Source of the DNA: Rhizophagus clarus
Lineage: Eukaryota; Glomeromycota; Glomeromycetes; Glomerales; Glomeraceae
Length of the DNA stretch: 64,000 bases
Direction of reading: 5' to 3'
Assembly (NCBI GenBank): GCA_015698045.1
Contig: BLAL01000285.1
Coordinates: 2,914,001 to 2,978,000, forward strand
In this document: piece by piece, positions 48,949 through 60,613 of the stretch
Numbering within the stretch: the first letter of the stretch is position 1
Layout of the letters: every line of letters begins with the position of its first letter
Translations under genes and position numbers: made by a program
The notes under the pieces: generated by a model
What the model was told of the DNA's origin: nothing
Databases searched by the model: none
The model's input: only the letters and a program-made list of their open reading frames with translations

Positions 48949-49599
48949 AAAAAATGTGAATTATAATTTTTTTATATACAGTCGAGTTTTTTTTAAAAAT
49001 TATAGGGAATTATTATTTTGTCCTATTTTGTAATTATTTAGATTTAGATAAATAAATGTGTATTTATATAGATTTTACTACTTCATTTTGAAGTTATTTA
49101 TAAAGATTAAAGATTCTATAAACATGAGTTTTAAATAAGGGTTTTTTATGAACTTGCGCAAATGTACGGTGTGATATACGGTGTTTTTTATTTTTAAAGT
49201 CTAAATACTATCATTGAATCTATAAATATATGCATTCTCTGGAATTCTTTGGTAAAGGTGGCTTGCTTATATTTGCTTTTTTGTTAAAAATTCAGATAAA
49301 AGAATCAGTAGTTTAATTAATAATGTTGCGGGCTTTGTGATCGGTGAAATGTTTCACCTTTTGAAGTCAGCCCAAACCTCTGTAACCTGCCCAAATTTCC
49401 GTAACTTCCGTGACCTTAAATTTTAAATTACTTATTGTCCGAAACTTGCCCAAACCTAATTTTATGTTTTTATTAAATTTTACATATATTTATTGTTTTT
49501 AAAAATATTTATGATTTATTAAGTACTATATATAATGCATTATTATGAAATTTACAAAATTTACATATAATCAATTATTTATCAGCTTCAGTAGCTGGA
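48949..49599. other. Intergenic, channel 3' flank
   Basis: No gene. A small family of related phrases (CCCAAACCT, CTGTAACCTGCCCAAA, CCGTAACTTCCGTGACC) lies at 49370-49455, possibly the edge of the adjoining transposon relic. Confidence 0.4.
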
Positions 49600-51910
49600 T
49601 CCCAATCTATATCATATTCATTTTCGACCATTTCATCTACATCTTGAATATCAACATATTCCTCTTCCATACTATTTTTACAATCTTTAATAATTTCGTC
49701 TAAACTGTTAATAAAAACCTCCGCATTAGATTTAATACATTACTTAATATCAACTCATTACTTTCATCAAATACTCTGTATTACTATCAACATATTCTCC
49801 TTCATAAGATCGTCATGCACTTCCTCATTTGATTTTCCTATACTATAATAAGGTAATTCCTATGCATGATAATATGCTGACATATTTTCAACTTTATTTA
49901 CTCCCAGCCTATTTCTCTTTTTTCCATATAACCAACCGAGTGTAGACCAAACTCTTCCACATCTGGCTGCGCTGTGTGGGGTGTAATCGAGAATAATTTA
50001 AGTGCTAATTGCACCAAATAATCTTTTTCTTTAGGAAAATTATCTTCTATAGAAAGCCACCAAGTAGTTATCTCCTAATTATATTAAACGGCACCTGACG
50101 TATACGATATTTTTTTCATTTGATGCATTATTCCTTTCGTGCAGATTTTGACTTTCCAATGTTTTCAAAAATTTTGTCTGCAGTCATTAAAAGGTTCCAA
50201 AAAGTTCCACGTGTCCAACAATCAATTGATAATTATTTAATAAAATATAATTAAATGCAAAAAGTTTAAAAAAATTTTAAAGAAAATAATTAATGGAAAT
50301 CTTACAAAATACAGTAACTACTCCAAAAAAAATATCTATTTATTATTACTAACCTTTATAACCTGGGTGCAAAAAGAAACATAATAAATATAACAGATCA
50401 GCAAATTCTACATAACGTTTATTAAATATCACGATACATTGGTGGCGAAAAGTAAAATAATCATTCTCAGGCAATTTTTTGATTGCAGCTCCAAGTTGTA
50501 CTAATCCAATAAAACAATCAGCAAGTATACATGATTGTGATTCTAATTTTAAAATTGCTTTTTAAATGGATGCAATGCAAATGCCAATACACATACATCA
50601 TCAAAAAAAGCACGAAATCGCAAAATAGTTAAACTGCTTGTGGAAGTATGTTTGTATAATCAGCCTGTAACTTTAAATTAAATAAAAAGAAATTAATGTA
50701 TTGATAAATGTAATTTAAATAATAAATATAAATAATCAATTTTAATTACCTTTTCTAAAAAATCTTTATGACGTTTAATAGAATCAATACAATCAAACAT
50801 AGTATGCCATCGAGTATTAACCTATTGTTTTAATCCTCCCCTATTTACATTATAATTTTTGGACTCTTTTTTTAAAGCTGCACCTATTATTTAATTATTG
50901 TTAATTAAATAATGAAATAAAATTATAATAAAAATATTAACAACCTCTCGATGGCTTCGTTTAAAAAAAGTTACAATTGTATTGCATCGAGTTAAAATCT
51001 TATTTGCAAAAGAAGTATTACAATATATCCTTAGAAATTAAGTTAATTGAATGTGCAATACAACGAACATTAAGGATATTTGGATATTTTTCAGAAATTA
51101 TTTTGTGAGCATTTTATTTTGGATGTTTGCTCCTGCATCTGATACCACAGCAGAAAATTTTTTAGGGCCAATTTGTTTAATAATATCTTCTATTTCTTTT
51201 GCCAAAAAAACACCAGTATGACTCTCTTCTGATAGATTCTTTAAACAAAATAAATATTCTTTATAATCAGGCATATGAATAAGAAAATTCCAGATTGATT
51301 CATTTGCCGCATTGGTCCATCCATCACATACTATTGAAATGTAAAAAATTAGTTACAATAATAAAATTATTTGAAAAAAAATTATTTTTTTCTTACATAA
51401 TGTTAAAGCATTGGAATGTTTTAACTCCTTAGTGATCTGTTGGTTTATAATAGCTGCTTCTTGTGCAAAAAGTTCATCTAAAAGATTATCTCTTGAGGGA
51501 GGCATATATCCTGAGCGCAATGTTTTTAACAATTCTATAAAGAATGAGTTTTCAATAACATGTCAAGATATACCACAAATGACAAAGGCCTTCGCTTGAG
51601 TAATTTCATGATATCTTTCTTGAGAAAGTTTTGAGCTTTCATGAAAATATATTATTTTCGTCTGACTTTGCTCAGAATTTTCATTAACCTTTTGCTTTTT
51701 ATGTGATATTTGTTGATTATTATTTGCAAAAGCTTCAGATTTACTGTAGCAGTAAGTCTGTTTAGAAAAAATTGCTTTATTTCTAGCAGAACTTCTAATC
51801 AATTGTTTGCGAAATGTCCTAAAGCTTGAGGAGAACCTATGTGCCAAAATGTATTACAGTATTGACAGGTAGCCTCATAATGACCAACTGAAACTCTTTT
51901 ACCTTGTATT
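49600..51910 (-). mobile_element. hAT-superfamily transposase relic (BED finger, DUF659, dimerisation region)
   Basis: Read on the minus strand, the parts appear in the expected order. A BED-type zinc finger (ATCQYCNTFWHIG...LGHFAN) is near 51890-51800. The catalytic core, with VCDGWTNAANESIW, KKFSAVVSDAGAN and a CIAHSINL block, lies at 51340-51030. VNTRWHTMFDCIDSIKRHK is near 50820. LLYLLCFFLHPGYKG is near 50380. The C-terminal dimerisation signature RVWSTLGWLYGKKRNRLG is near 49960-49900. The frame is interrupted by several stops and shifts, and A/T-rich insertions separate the blocks, so it is inactive. No clear terminal repeats were identified. Confidence 0.8.
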
Positions 51911-51924
51911 GCATGAGTTCTCTG

Positions 51925-51974
51925 AGTCGTTTATGACTAAATAATATAATTATATTATTTAGTCATAAACGACT
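51925..51974. repeat. Perfect 50-bp palindrome
   Basis: AGTCGTTTATGACTAAATAA... to ...TTATTTAGTCATAAACGACT: each 25-bp half is the exact reverse complement of the other, with no loop. It abuts the BED-finger end of the hAT relic and a repeat array made of the same ACTAAATAATNTA words. Confidence 0.95.
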
Positions 51975-52290
51975 TAGACTAGGTTATTTAGTAATAAAAT
52001 AATCTAACTATAACTAAATAATCTAAGTATGACTATAAATAATCTAAATATAACTAAATAATCTAACTATATCTAAATAATTTAAATATATCTAAATAAT
52101 CTAAAGTTAATAACCTAAATGTGATTAAATAATCTAACTAAATAACCTGTTTATGACAATTTTGTATTCCTAGTTATTTTTCTTACTATATTTTTTCTCT
52201 TTGAATTTGCTTTTCTTTAGCTTTTTCCCGTTTATTATTTATGATCATGTGATTAAATAACCTAAATATTACTATTACTAAATAATTGAA
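51975..52290. repeat. ACTAAATAATCTA minisatellite-like array
   Basis: Degenerate repetition of (A)CTAAATAATCTA(A) with TATAACTA spacers, unit about 12-22 bp, fading out by about 52290. The word is that of the adjoining palindrome. Confidence 0.8.
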
Positions 52291-52575
52291 ATGTATCTAT
52301 TTTTATTTAGTTCTGTACACCAATAATCGTTTTCTAATATAATTTATCATATTTGGGTTCTACGGTTGATTGGTTGTTGAATTCTATGTTGGAGGTCTGA
52401 CCTGTTTGCAATTATTTGGATTCTAAGTTTTATGACAAAATTTCTACTATTCTGTATCTTTTTGGTTACCTGTTAAGGATTCAGGGTATTTTCCTTTTTT
52501 ACCTATTTTGTTGCCTGCCAGAATGCCAAAATATGATAAAAAATATCATGTCAGGTAGCACAGTAAATCTGCGAT

Positions 52576-53560
52576 TAATTTTGGCCAACACTATACCATA
52601 ATTTCGGCTGATCTTTTGGGCATGTAATTTAACGTTCCAACTTGGCGCCATGGTAGTGACCTGATGGTGTCATGGAACTATCATGAAACTGTCGTGAAAC
52701 TGGCAGGGAGCTAGAAAGGTTCTATTATTTTGCCAGTTTTATGCCAGCTTGGGTGCCGAATTATTATGTCCAAAGTTCTGGCCAGAATTGTAGAATAGTA
52801 TTGGCCGAAATTAAGCAAAAATAGACTGCGCCTTACTGCGCTATGGTCACGTGATACTGTTCTGGGCTAGAACATCCTCTGCCATTAGGGTGTCCAGGAT
52901 GGGTTGTCACGATGACCCTAAAATCATGGAGTGAAAATCGTAAAATCGCGAAAAATCGTGAGTTGGCCAGAGTTAGAGTAACTTCAACTAAAACTAACTT
53001 TATCGTAATTCTAATTATTGAAATTGTGATCACATGTTATCTTAATTATCCAATCAAATTTTATTGTGATCACGATTTTAGCGTGAAAAAATAACCAAAA
53101 TCATGAAAAAATCGTGATCAACCCATCCTGGACACCCTATCTGCCATATAGTATTACTAATTTTGGCCGATATTATGATAAAGCTAACCTGACCAATTTT
53201 TTGGATATACGATTTTAGGATCCAACTTGGCACCATAATAGTGTCCTAGTAGTATCCTGTAACTGACATGTAGTTTTATTAGTTCACCAGTTCCATATGC
53301 CAGTTTGGATGCCGAGTTATTATGTTCAAAAATCTGGTTGAATTTATGGAATAGTACTGGCTGACATTATTGTTATTATTTTGCACCTTCAGTTCTGAAC
53401 ATTTCCCCATCACTTTCTCGCAACCTTCTCACAACCCAATATATATGTATTTGTATCACATATTTTTAGTATGTTAGCTTTGCTAACCCGAATTTATGGA
53501 ATAGTACTGGCCGATATTATTGTTATTATTCTGCACCTTCAGTTCTGGGCACTTCCGAGG
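52576..53560. repeat. Diverged direct duplication, ~230-bp unit
   Basis: 52576-52812 (TTTTGGCCAACACTATACCA, TTCCAACTTGGCGCCAT, TTATGCCAGCTTGGGTGCCG, GAATAGTATTGGCCGA) is matched by 53155-53400 (TTTTGGCCGATATTATGA, ATCCAACTTGGCACCAT, ATATGCCAGTTTGGATGCCG, GAATAGTACTGGCTGA). The end of the unit (GAATTTATGGAATAGTACTG...CACCTTCAGTTCTG) recurs at 53489-53556. Probably an unclassified dispersed repeat; non-coding. Confidence 0.7.
52886..53139. mobile_element. hAT-type MITE, 254 bp, perfect 8-bp target duplication
   Basis: It starts TAGGGTGTCCAGGATGGGTT and ends AACCCATCCTGGACACCCTA; these are exact inverted repeats that continue imperfectly inwards (GTCACGAT / ATCGTGAT). TCTGCCAT flanks both sides (52878-52885 and 53140-53147). 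The 8-bp duplication and TAGGG end are typical of hAT elements. No transposase. The intact duplication and TIRs imply a recent insertion, into the older direct duplication. Confidence 0.9.
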
Positions 53561-53778
53561 TCCAATCATGGTTTAAACTGGATTGGAGATAATGTGTATG
53601 CTATTTTGAGTGTCCCTAGTGTCCTTAGTAAAAGTAAAGTTATAGGAAAAAAAATTGAATCCATCTTATATGTATGCCGTTACCAAGAAAATTTGTTAGT
53701 GACACTCTTAGTGACGCTTTTAGTGACACCCTTGTATATTTTTTTTAAAGTTTGGAGATGCTCAGTTGTCATCCTTTA

Positions 53779-53992
53779 TATCTGTCACTATGTCACTAAG
53801 AGTCACTAAGAAAAGTAAACTTCTATAGAAAATTGATTTTTTTCTATGGTATATCTATCAGTATGGTATATTTATCGGTATGCTATGTATATGTTATATA
53901 TATACTATATTTTTACTATACCTATAGATGAAAAAAATAAAAAGTAAAGTGGTCCGATTTTCTTAATGACTCTTAGTGACATGGTGACACTC
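53779..53992. repeat. Foldback built from GTCACTAAGAGTCACTAAG words
   Basis: Left arm TGTCACTATGTCACTAAGAG (53777 onward) and its inverse CTCTTAGTGACATGGTGACA (to about 53989) enclose ~140 bp. Similar words occur before and after (AGTGACACTCTTAGTGACGC at 53697, GCGTCACCAAGAGTGTTACC at about 54054). Confidence 0.7.
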
Positions 53993-54169
53993 ATCTAAAA
54001 ACCTTTTGATGGCTCTAAAAATGCAAAATAGCTATAGATTTTGTTATTAAGAGCGTCACCAAGAGTGTTACCAAGAAATTCTACAATAAATTGTAGGTTT
54101 GTCCAAAAGGCCATAGGGATAGTGACAACTTTTTATTTTTGTTTAAATTCTTTCGATTAGCCTAAAATT

Positions 54170-55263
54170 ACTTGAGCGGAATCTCTTTGGGACCATCAGC
54201 TTGTTTAGCCAGCTTTTTCTGATGATAATGTTCATTTGATCTATGTTTTTTTGCTTGTATATCGCAATAATCATATTTACCTCTTGTCAGCTTACCGCAT
54301 TCCTTGCAAGGAACCTGTGATGAACTTTACATCCATTTGGATCATAGCATCTCTGATTACATACTTCTCCAGTCCTAAGAATGTATAGGCAATAATAAAA
54401 ATTCCAGGATGGATCCTTTGCTTTAGCACCTTCAGCCTGGGATCATTTCTCCTTTTTCCCGCCTCCTATTTGTATATATCTATTAATAATATTGGAGAAT
54501 AATTTTCATTTTAAACTTTTTTCTTGCGAATAATATACCTCGAGTTTTGGTATAACTATAAATTATTGTAAATTGCTTAAGAAAAAATGACCCAATCTGA
54601 CTTCTTCGAAGACACCTTCACCCTTTTTCACCCAGAGGCTGAAAAAGATAAAATGGAAGGCCAAGCGATTCACTATTCTGGTGAAAATTACTTGAATGGC
54701 ATCCCAACTCTAGATGATATAGTTGCGGAGAATGATAGAGGTTTAACAGCAATTTTTAATGATGCTTTATCGAATTACCAAGAAATTCCATTCATATCCA
54801 TTGATAATAAAGGATCCTGTCAAAAAATAAAAGGAAAGTATTGCTATATATTACAGCTCTACGGTTCTTTCATTAATGGCCAAAAAGCGGTAGTAACCTT
54901 TTTGAGGATTCGAGTATTCTTTGATATTTGTGTACCAGATGGGAAGTCTCCAGATGAATGCGAAATAAAAGTAAGAGATATTCTATCTGGCAACAAAGTG
55001 GAGACTTTAAAAATAGAACATATCAAAGCTTTCCCTTTTCGTGGCTATCATACAAAAAAAAGACATATTTACGAATTTATACGAGTGGAACTGGTAAAAG
55101 AAAGACGGCCATGCAAGCCATTCAAGAAAATAATTACGAAACTGCATCAGATGACATGTACTCATTTCATCGTAAAGTAGCAAGAAAGAATGGAATTGCA
55201 ATATCTGGGTGGTCTATGTTAAGTAATAAAAAAAGAGAACTTACAAAAAGCCCACACATCTAA
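54170..55263. mobile_element. Fossil virus-like/Polinton-like element fragment: family-B DNA polymerase part plus Cys-rich segment
   Basis: On the plus strand from 54587 there is the N-terminal part of a family-B DNA polymerase-like protein of the kind carried by Polintons and related large DNA elements, with characteristic FDICVPDG, KIEHIKAFPFRGY and TASDD motifs. Only the N-terminal part is present; the polymerase core is missing. On the minus strand at about 54170-54470 there is a Cys-rich segment (CNQRCYDPNGCK, PCKECGKLTRGKYDYC) of zinc-ribbon type. The copy is truncated and has about two breaks. Terminal repeats were not found, so true ends are unknown. Confidence 0.55.
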
Positions 55264-55394
55264 AAGCTTCTTTATCTTCTAAAATCAGATTTAAAGTATC
55301 AATCATTTAAAAGTACGTGTCAATCTAAAGTTTTATTAAAAACAATTTTTTATTAATAAAGCGATTTTTTTTCTTAAAAACGAAATTAAACAAC

Positions 55395-56300
55395 CTTATC
55401 TTTGATCTTCATGCGCCTTTTAGCTATCTAAAAAGAAAAAAAAGAAACACTAATAAGTGTTTTATTAAAAAATAATTTCAAAGGAAATTCAGAATTTTTT
55501 CGCATACCTTTTCTTTTTCTTACGTGAAATCAGTTTCTCATCCTGCAAAAGAAAAAAAGAATTGTTAATAACAGTTTATTGATTACAAAAAAAAATTATT
55601 ACGAAAAATGCCAACCAAATCTAGTGTTCAAAAGACCAAAAAGTGCCTAAAAGTGAAAAAAAGAAACAAAATGTGAGTAATCATTTCATTAAAAAATTAG
55701 TTTAAAAGTATTTTTTTCTTTACTGAAATCCAAATTCAAAGGTATTTGAAGAACCTGTTGCCTAAAAAAAGAGAAAAAAAGAAATGGAAGTAAATGTTAT
55801 GTTATATAGAAAAAAAAATTCAAAAAAGTCAAGACAACCTACCAAATTCTAATACGTCCAAAGAACAAAAAATCAATCGCATAAAAAAAGAAAAAAAATA
55901 ATGAAATATGAGTTAAGTTTTGTGAAATAAAAGATTTAAAAGAAGCTTATTAATTTGCCAAAATACAACACATTCTAGAGTCTTATAAACTGGCCATCTA
56001 AAAAAGAAAAAAACAAAACATTAAAAACATTTTTTATCAAAAAGAATTATTAAAAAAAAAGATTTCTTACTGATATCTTGCGTTTAGCACTTCTGTGTTT
56101 CAAATTCTATCAAAAATCCATACTCTAGATCCATTTAAAAAAAAAGAAAATGAAATGTTAAAAGATGTTTTATTAAAAGAAATGATTGAAAAAAACTTTA
56201 TTGAATTCTCACACGTCTGAAGACTGAAATAACCTAAATAAAAAAGTAAAATTAGTATCAATAACGAAACAAAAATTAAAAAAATCAAAAGTACTATCAT
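55395..56300 (-). other. Tandem array of ~115-bp micro-exon-like units
   Basis: On the minus strand, polypyrimidine-AG sites (CTTTTTTTCTTTTTTAG type) recur next to 56233, 56106, 55997, 55761, 55646, 55542 and 55427, with a degenerate one near 55880, spaced 104-127 bp. Most are followed by a 30-38-bp GT-ended segment: 55761-55724, 55646-55616, 55542-55508, 55427-55395. Several segments share wording (TCTTCAAATACCTTTGAATTTG, TCTTTTGAACACTAGATTTG, TTTGGACGTATTAGAATTTG). Others code Lys/Arg-rich ends (LISRKKKKR, HRSAKRKIS). A hydrophobic frame starts at ATG 56300, but it may itself be intron-like T-rich sequence. This could be an intron-per-repeat gene, or a decayed one. I cannot give one continuous reading frame. 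Confidence 0.35.
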
Positions 56301-57295
56301 TTTTGTAAAAGCCGTTAAATGAATATGGAAACTAAAAAATAAAAGTGAAGGAAAGGGGAAAACAAAAGAGTATGAAAAAGAAGTATAAGTGAAAAGGAAA
56401 GCGAAGTAAATTAAAGAAAACGAAAGGGGTAAATGAAAGAAGTAATTGAATTGTGGTTACAGTAATACATGATATTATATAATACAGATATCGATCAAAG
56501 AAATATTGATTGACATTTATTTTCTAATATTGAAATTTGATTTTTAAACAAAAATATCAGAAGGAAATATTAAATATCAATTTTTATTAAAGTGGCTGAT
56601 CTGTTAGTATAATTTACAAATAGATTACTGTGTTATTAAAACATATCTAAAAAATTATTACATTTGTTTCTTTGTGTTTTGCTTCAGCAATGTTATTAAA
56701 AAAAGTCCTTTAAAAACTTCTTATTGAAAGAAGCCCTATACTTAAACTTGTGAAGAGAATATTTTAAAAATGAGTGTCCAGATACATCTGAGCAAAAATC
56801 TTAGAAATTTTACTTAATAACGTAAATAACGAATTAAGGATAGTGTAAAAGGTACTTTCAATGAAAAGTGAACTAAAAGTTAGTATTTTTTTACATTCTG
56901 GAAATGAAAAATATTAATGAGTATAATGAGTGTATTACATCTTAAGTAGAGATGGTAAAACTCAAGAAAGGAACTGCTTGAGCACGGTTTGAAGTCGGCT
57001 TATAGCTCTCAGCTCAGCTTAGTTCAAACTGACTCGAGCTGATTTGACTCAATTATTTGAGTTTGACTTGAACCAAATTGAGTAGTTGAGCAGACTTGAG
57101 CAGCGTGTCATGTGATATTACACAAATTTCCTAAAAAGAAAATTTTATTTCCTGCGAAAACAAAAAGTGTTTACGAATACTCCAAAAAAGGAAATTCACA
57201 TGCCAATTACTTAATTCTGGCTGGAATTAAGGGTTAATTTTTATTTAACTCTAGCCATTTCTTTATTAAAAAAAATCTGAAAATTTTCAAATGTA

Positions 57296-57762
57296 TAATT
57301 ATAATAAATACCTTTATTTTCAAAGAAAAATATTTTTTTTTTTTTAAAAAAACTGATCTTTGGTTTTTCTTTTAAAAAAAAAAAAATAATAAATACTTCT
57401 TTAATACTGATTTTGGTTTTTTTTCTTAAAAAAAGAAAATACTTTTTTTTTAATTAAAAAAACTGAGTTTTGATTTTTTTATTTTAAAAAAAAAAAGAAA
57501 AATAAGGTTTTTTTATGTTTTTTTCTAAAAAAATAAAAAAAAAGAAAAAGAAAAATAAGTTTCTTTTATTATAAAATTAATTCCCTTAAAAAAAAAGAAA
57601 AAAAATAAGTTTTTTTTATTAAATTAATCAATTTTTATTTTTTTTTTAAAAGTAAATTTTCAGTTTTTTCATTAAAAAGATTAATTAATTTTTTTTTTTT
57701 TAGCAAAAAAACTGAAAATCAGTTTTTTTTAATTAATGAGTTTGATTTTTCAGTTTTTTTAT

Positions 57763-57802
<40 letters not shown>

Positions 57803-58185
57803 AAAAATAATCTTTTTTTTTTAAAAGGGGGATAAAAATTGATCTCTTTAAAAATAAATAAAACCTAATTTTCTTTTTTTTCTTTTTTTAAAAAAAAATT
57901 AAATTGATTTCTTTAATAAAAGAAAAAAATATATATTTTTTTTTAAGAAGTAAAATTAAAATTAGTATTTTTAATTAAGAAAAGTATTTTACTTTTTTTT
58001 TTTAATAAAAAATTAAAATTGGTATTTTTAATAAAAAATTGAAATTAGTATTTTTATTAAAAAATGTATTTTTTTTTAAAAAAAAAAGTCAAAGATCGGT
58101 TTTTTAAATAAAAAAAAACAAATTTTTCTTTTTTTTTTCTGAAAATAATTAAAATAATTATTTATTTGAAAAAATAATAATACAG
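57296..58185. repeat. Alternating poly-A/poly-T array
   Basis: About 890 bp of A and T runs of 6-30 bases joined by words such as CTGATTTTGG, GAAAATAA and AAATTAAAATT. It includes an A run of about 34 at 57767-57800. Both strands look alike. No coding capacity. Confidence 0.85.
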
Positions 58186-58744
58186 TCAAACTTCAATGTA
58201 CTGATGCTTCCAGTTTTAAGAAAAAGTATCAGTACATTGAAATATCAGTACATATATGTAATTAGTAGATTATAATGCAGGCTAAAATCTAACTCTGGCT
58301 CACACTATGCTTAATTTTGAATCCAAAATTTTCAAAATTTCCTGAATATATTATGTATAACATGAGTATGACAGGACCCCGAACAATATATATAGGTCAG
58401 ATGAAAATTTCAAAATTTACTACGATCAATAAGCAAATTATTTTAAGTTCTGCTGAGCAAACTCTTATTATAACCTTTGAATTTTTTATTCTACTAAGCA
58501 ATTTTTTTTCTGACATATATATATAACTTTATTTAAGTATAAAAAGATAATTTAATTATAATAAATATATATATAGTAATAGTAAATTAATTTTTTATAT
58601 TATTGCGAAAAAAAATTGTGAAATTAATTCACTAAATATTAATAAATTAATAATATAAAATGATATACAACATCGGAATTTTTAATTTTAATTAATATTA
58701 ATAATATTAATATACTATTGCTATTTTAAAAATAGTTTTAAAAT

Positions 58745-59400
58745 TTGGAATTTTTTATAAATATTATTATATTTAGATTTATAAAAATTAAAATATAAAT
58801 TATTGCCAACCCTTATGAATAACTTCTTAAAGTTAACAAGTTGATTTAAAATAAAAAAAATTACACTTTAAAATTAAAATTACTTAAATGATAAATAATT
58901 AAAAGTACAAAAGTTGGTCGCATTCCACGAATATTAATCCAATCATTCTAAAATATTTACTGTAGGTAGATTCGATCTCGCTGAACAACTTTACTTAAGC
59001 GGAAAAAGGCGATTTTATTTGACCAAAGTGGTAAAATCACACTCCAAAGTTGCAAAACAGGTTTTCACAAAAAATTGATAATACAAAAATAGCCAATACT
59101 TCACAAATATTAGTCCAATCATTATAAAAATTTATACACAGGTAGATTCGATATCATGAACAACTTTTTAAATATAAAAAAAGTAATTTCATTTGACCAA
59201 TGTGATGTTATTACGTCCTGAAGTTAAAAGAGAAAAAAAATTTTTTGGAGTTAGTACTGTTTAAAAAATATAATTATCTTCACAAATATTATACTTAGAA
59301 TCATAAAAATTGAAATACAAATACTTTTTACAACTGCTGAACAATTTACTTAAACATAAAAAGGTAATTTCATTTGTCCAAAATTCATTTTATATATGAG
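58745..59400. repeat. ~176-bp tandem repeat, 3-4 diverged copies
   Basis: Copies start near 58929, 59103 and 59281 (AATATTARTCCAATCATTMTAAA ... GGTAGATTCGAT ... GAACAACTTT ... TTTGACCAAxGTG), and a weaker one near 58750. Non-coding, inside the pogo-type element. Confidence 0.7.
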
Positions 59401-59989
59401 TAAAATTAGCAAACAAAAATAAGAATATGAGAATATTATTATAAAAACATGATTTTTTTTATAAATATTAAATACAATATTGTGTTTATAAAATTAAATG
59501 TGTAAAATAATAGAAAAGAAGTATCAGTTTAAAAAAATTTTTTGTAAAAAAATTTTTTTGATCTACGTGTGAAATTTTTTTTTTTAATTGGTAAATGCAC
59601 ATTTTATTGTATTATATATAAAAAAAAAGAACATTTACAATATTGTATACATTAGTAAAATCAATTCACTATATACCAATTTTATCGTGTGTCTCTCTAA
59701 AAGAGCGTGCTTATATTTACCAGTAGTTTTTATCCTATACGCTCTCTATTTTTAATATTTTTATCCTTTTACTATGTTTTTATAATTTTTATGTATTTTA
59801 AACTAAACTATTTATCTACCCTAAAAAATTTTAATTACAACATTTACTTAATCAAAGAAACGAATTGATCGTTTGATCCTTCTTCGCGCTTTTAGCGCCA
59901 AATTTTGTTTAGTATAATGTGTCACTTCGATTCTTCTTTTGTTTATTATATTCATTAAGTTCTTGTTCATCTAATATTTCTTCACCCAG

Positions 59990-60613
59990 TCATTGATTAC
60001 AGCTATCGTTTACTTGGTAGAATTCGAATTTATCTGCTATTACTATCTCTTTTCCTTTACTTGTAGTTATTTTTTTCCTTGGAATCACAAATTCTTCTAA
60101 TTCTACTATCTTATTCGTCTTATCCATCGATAGGTGTATTTTGTCTAAGTAGTCGAGTTCTCTCCACATACTTGAATTCTTCATCACATTAATTTTATCT
60201 TTTTCAGAAGCAAAATACGCTTCTAAGTATACTGTCGATTTGAAATAAAGCCCTATAAAATCAATCATTCGTCCACCAGTTAATTTAAGATCATTAATGC
60301 ATTTGCGTAATAAATTCTTTAGCAAATCAGCGTTACTGGATCCCAATATGGATCTATATAATACGAATTTTTCTTCTGAAATGCCTGAATTTTCTTGAAT
60401 CAATGGAAGTTCATCTATCTTCATATTATTATCAGATGTTGATGTAACTTCTGTTATATTATCTTTTTCTTTCTGTATATTTGTTGTTGTTTTATCACTT
60501 TTGTTATTAAATTCAGTCTTAGTCTTCGATGTCAAAGTTATGTTTTGTTCAGGTGAAAAATGTATTGCAAATTTCATATGTTTTTTTTTGATCCACATAT
60601 CTTTTGATATCAT
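59990..60613 (-). CDS. Passenger ORF of pogo-type element, unknown protein
   Basis: A 207-residue open frame from ATG 60613 with no visible intron. The N-terminal ~75 residues are polar, Asn/Thr/Lys-rich (linker-like). A likely folded part begins at LYRSILGSSNADLLKNLLRK and includes GRMIDFIGLYFKSTVYLEAY, FASEKDKINVMKNSSMW and IPRKKITTSKGKEIVIADKF. The YLEAYFASEKDKINVM stretch has a faint RRM-like look, as in the first ORF of some LINEs, but I cannot assign it. It lies alone inside a DNA element without a transposase gene, so it may be a captured gene fragment or part of an element inserted earlier. It is the longest clean frame in the last 9 kb. Confidence 0.5.
   Translation of the reverse strand: MISKDMWIKKKHMKFAIHFSPEQNITLTSKTKTEFNNKSDKTTTNIQKEKDNITEVTSTSDNNMKIDELPLIQENSGISEEKFVLYRSILGSSNADLLKNLLRKCINDLKLTGGRMIDFIGLYFKSTVYLEAYFASEKDKINVMKNSSMWRELDYLDKIHLSMDKTNKIVELEEFVIPRKKITTSKGKEIVIADKFEFYQVNDSCNQ

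Noticed and set aside
51411-51599. Plus-strand frame over the hAT relic
   Set aside because: It is the antisense shadow of the minus-strand transposase remnant.
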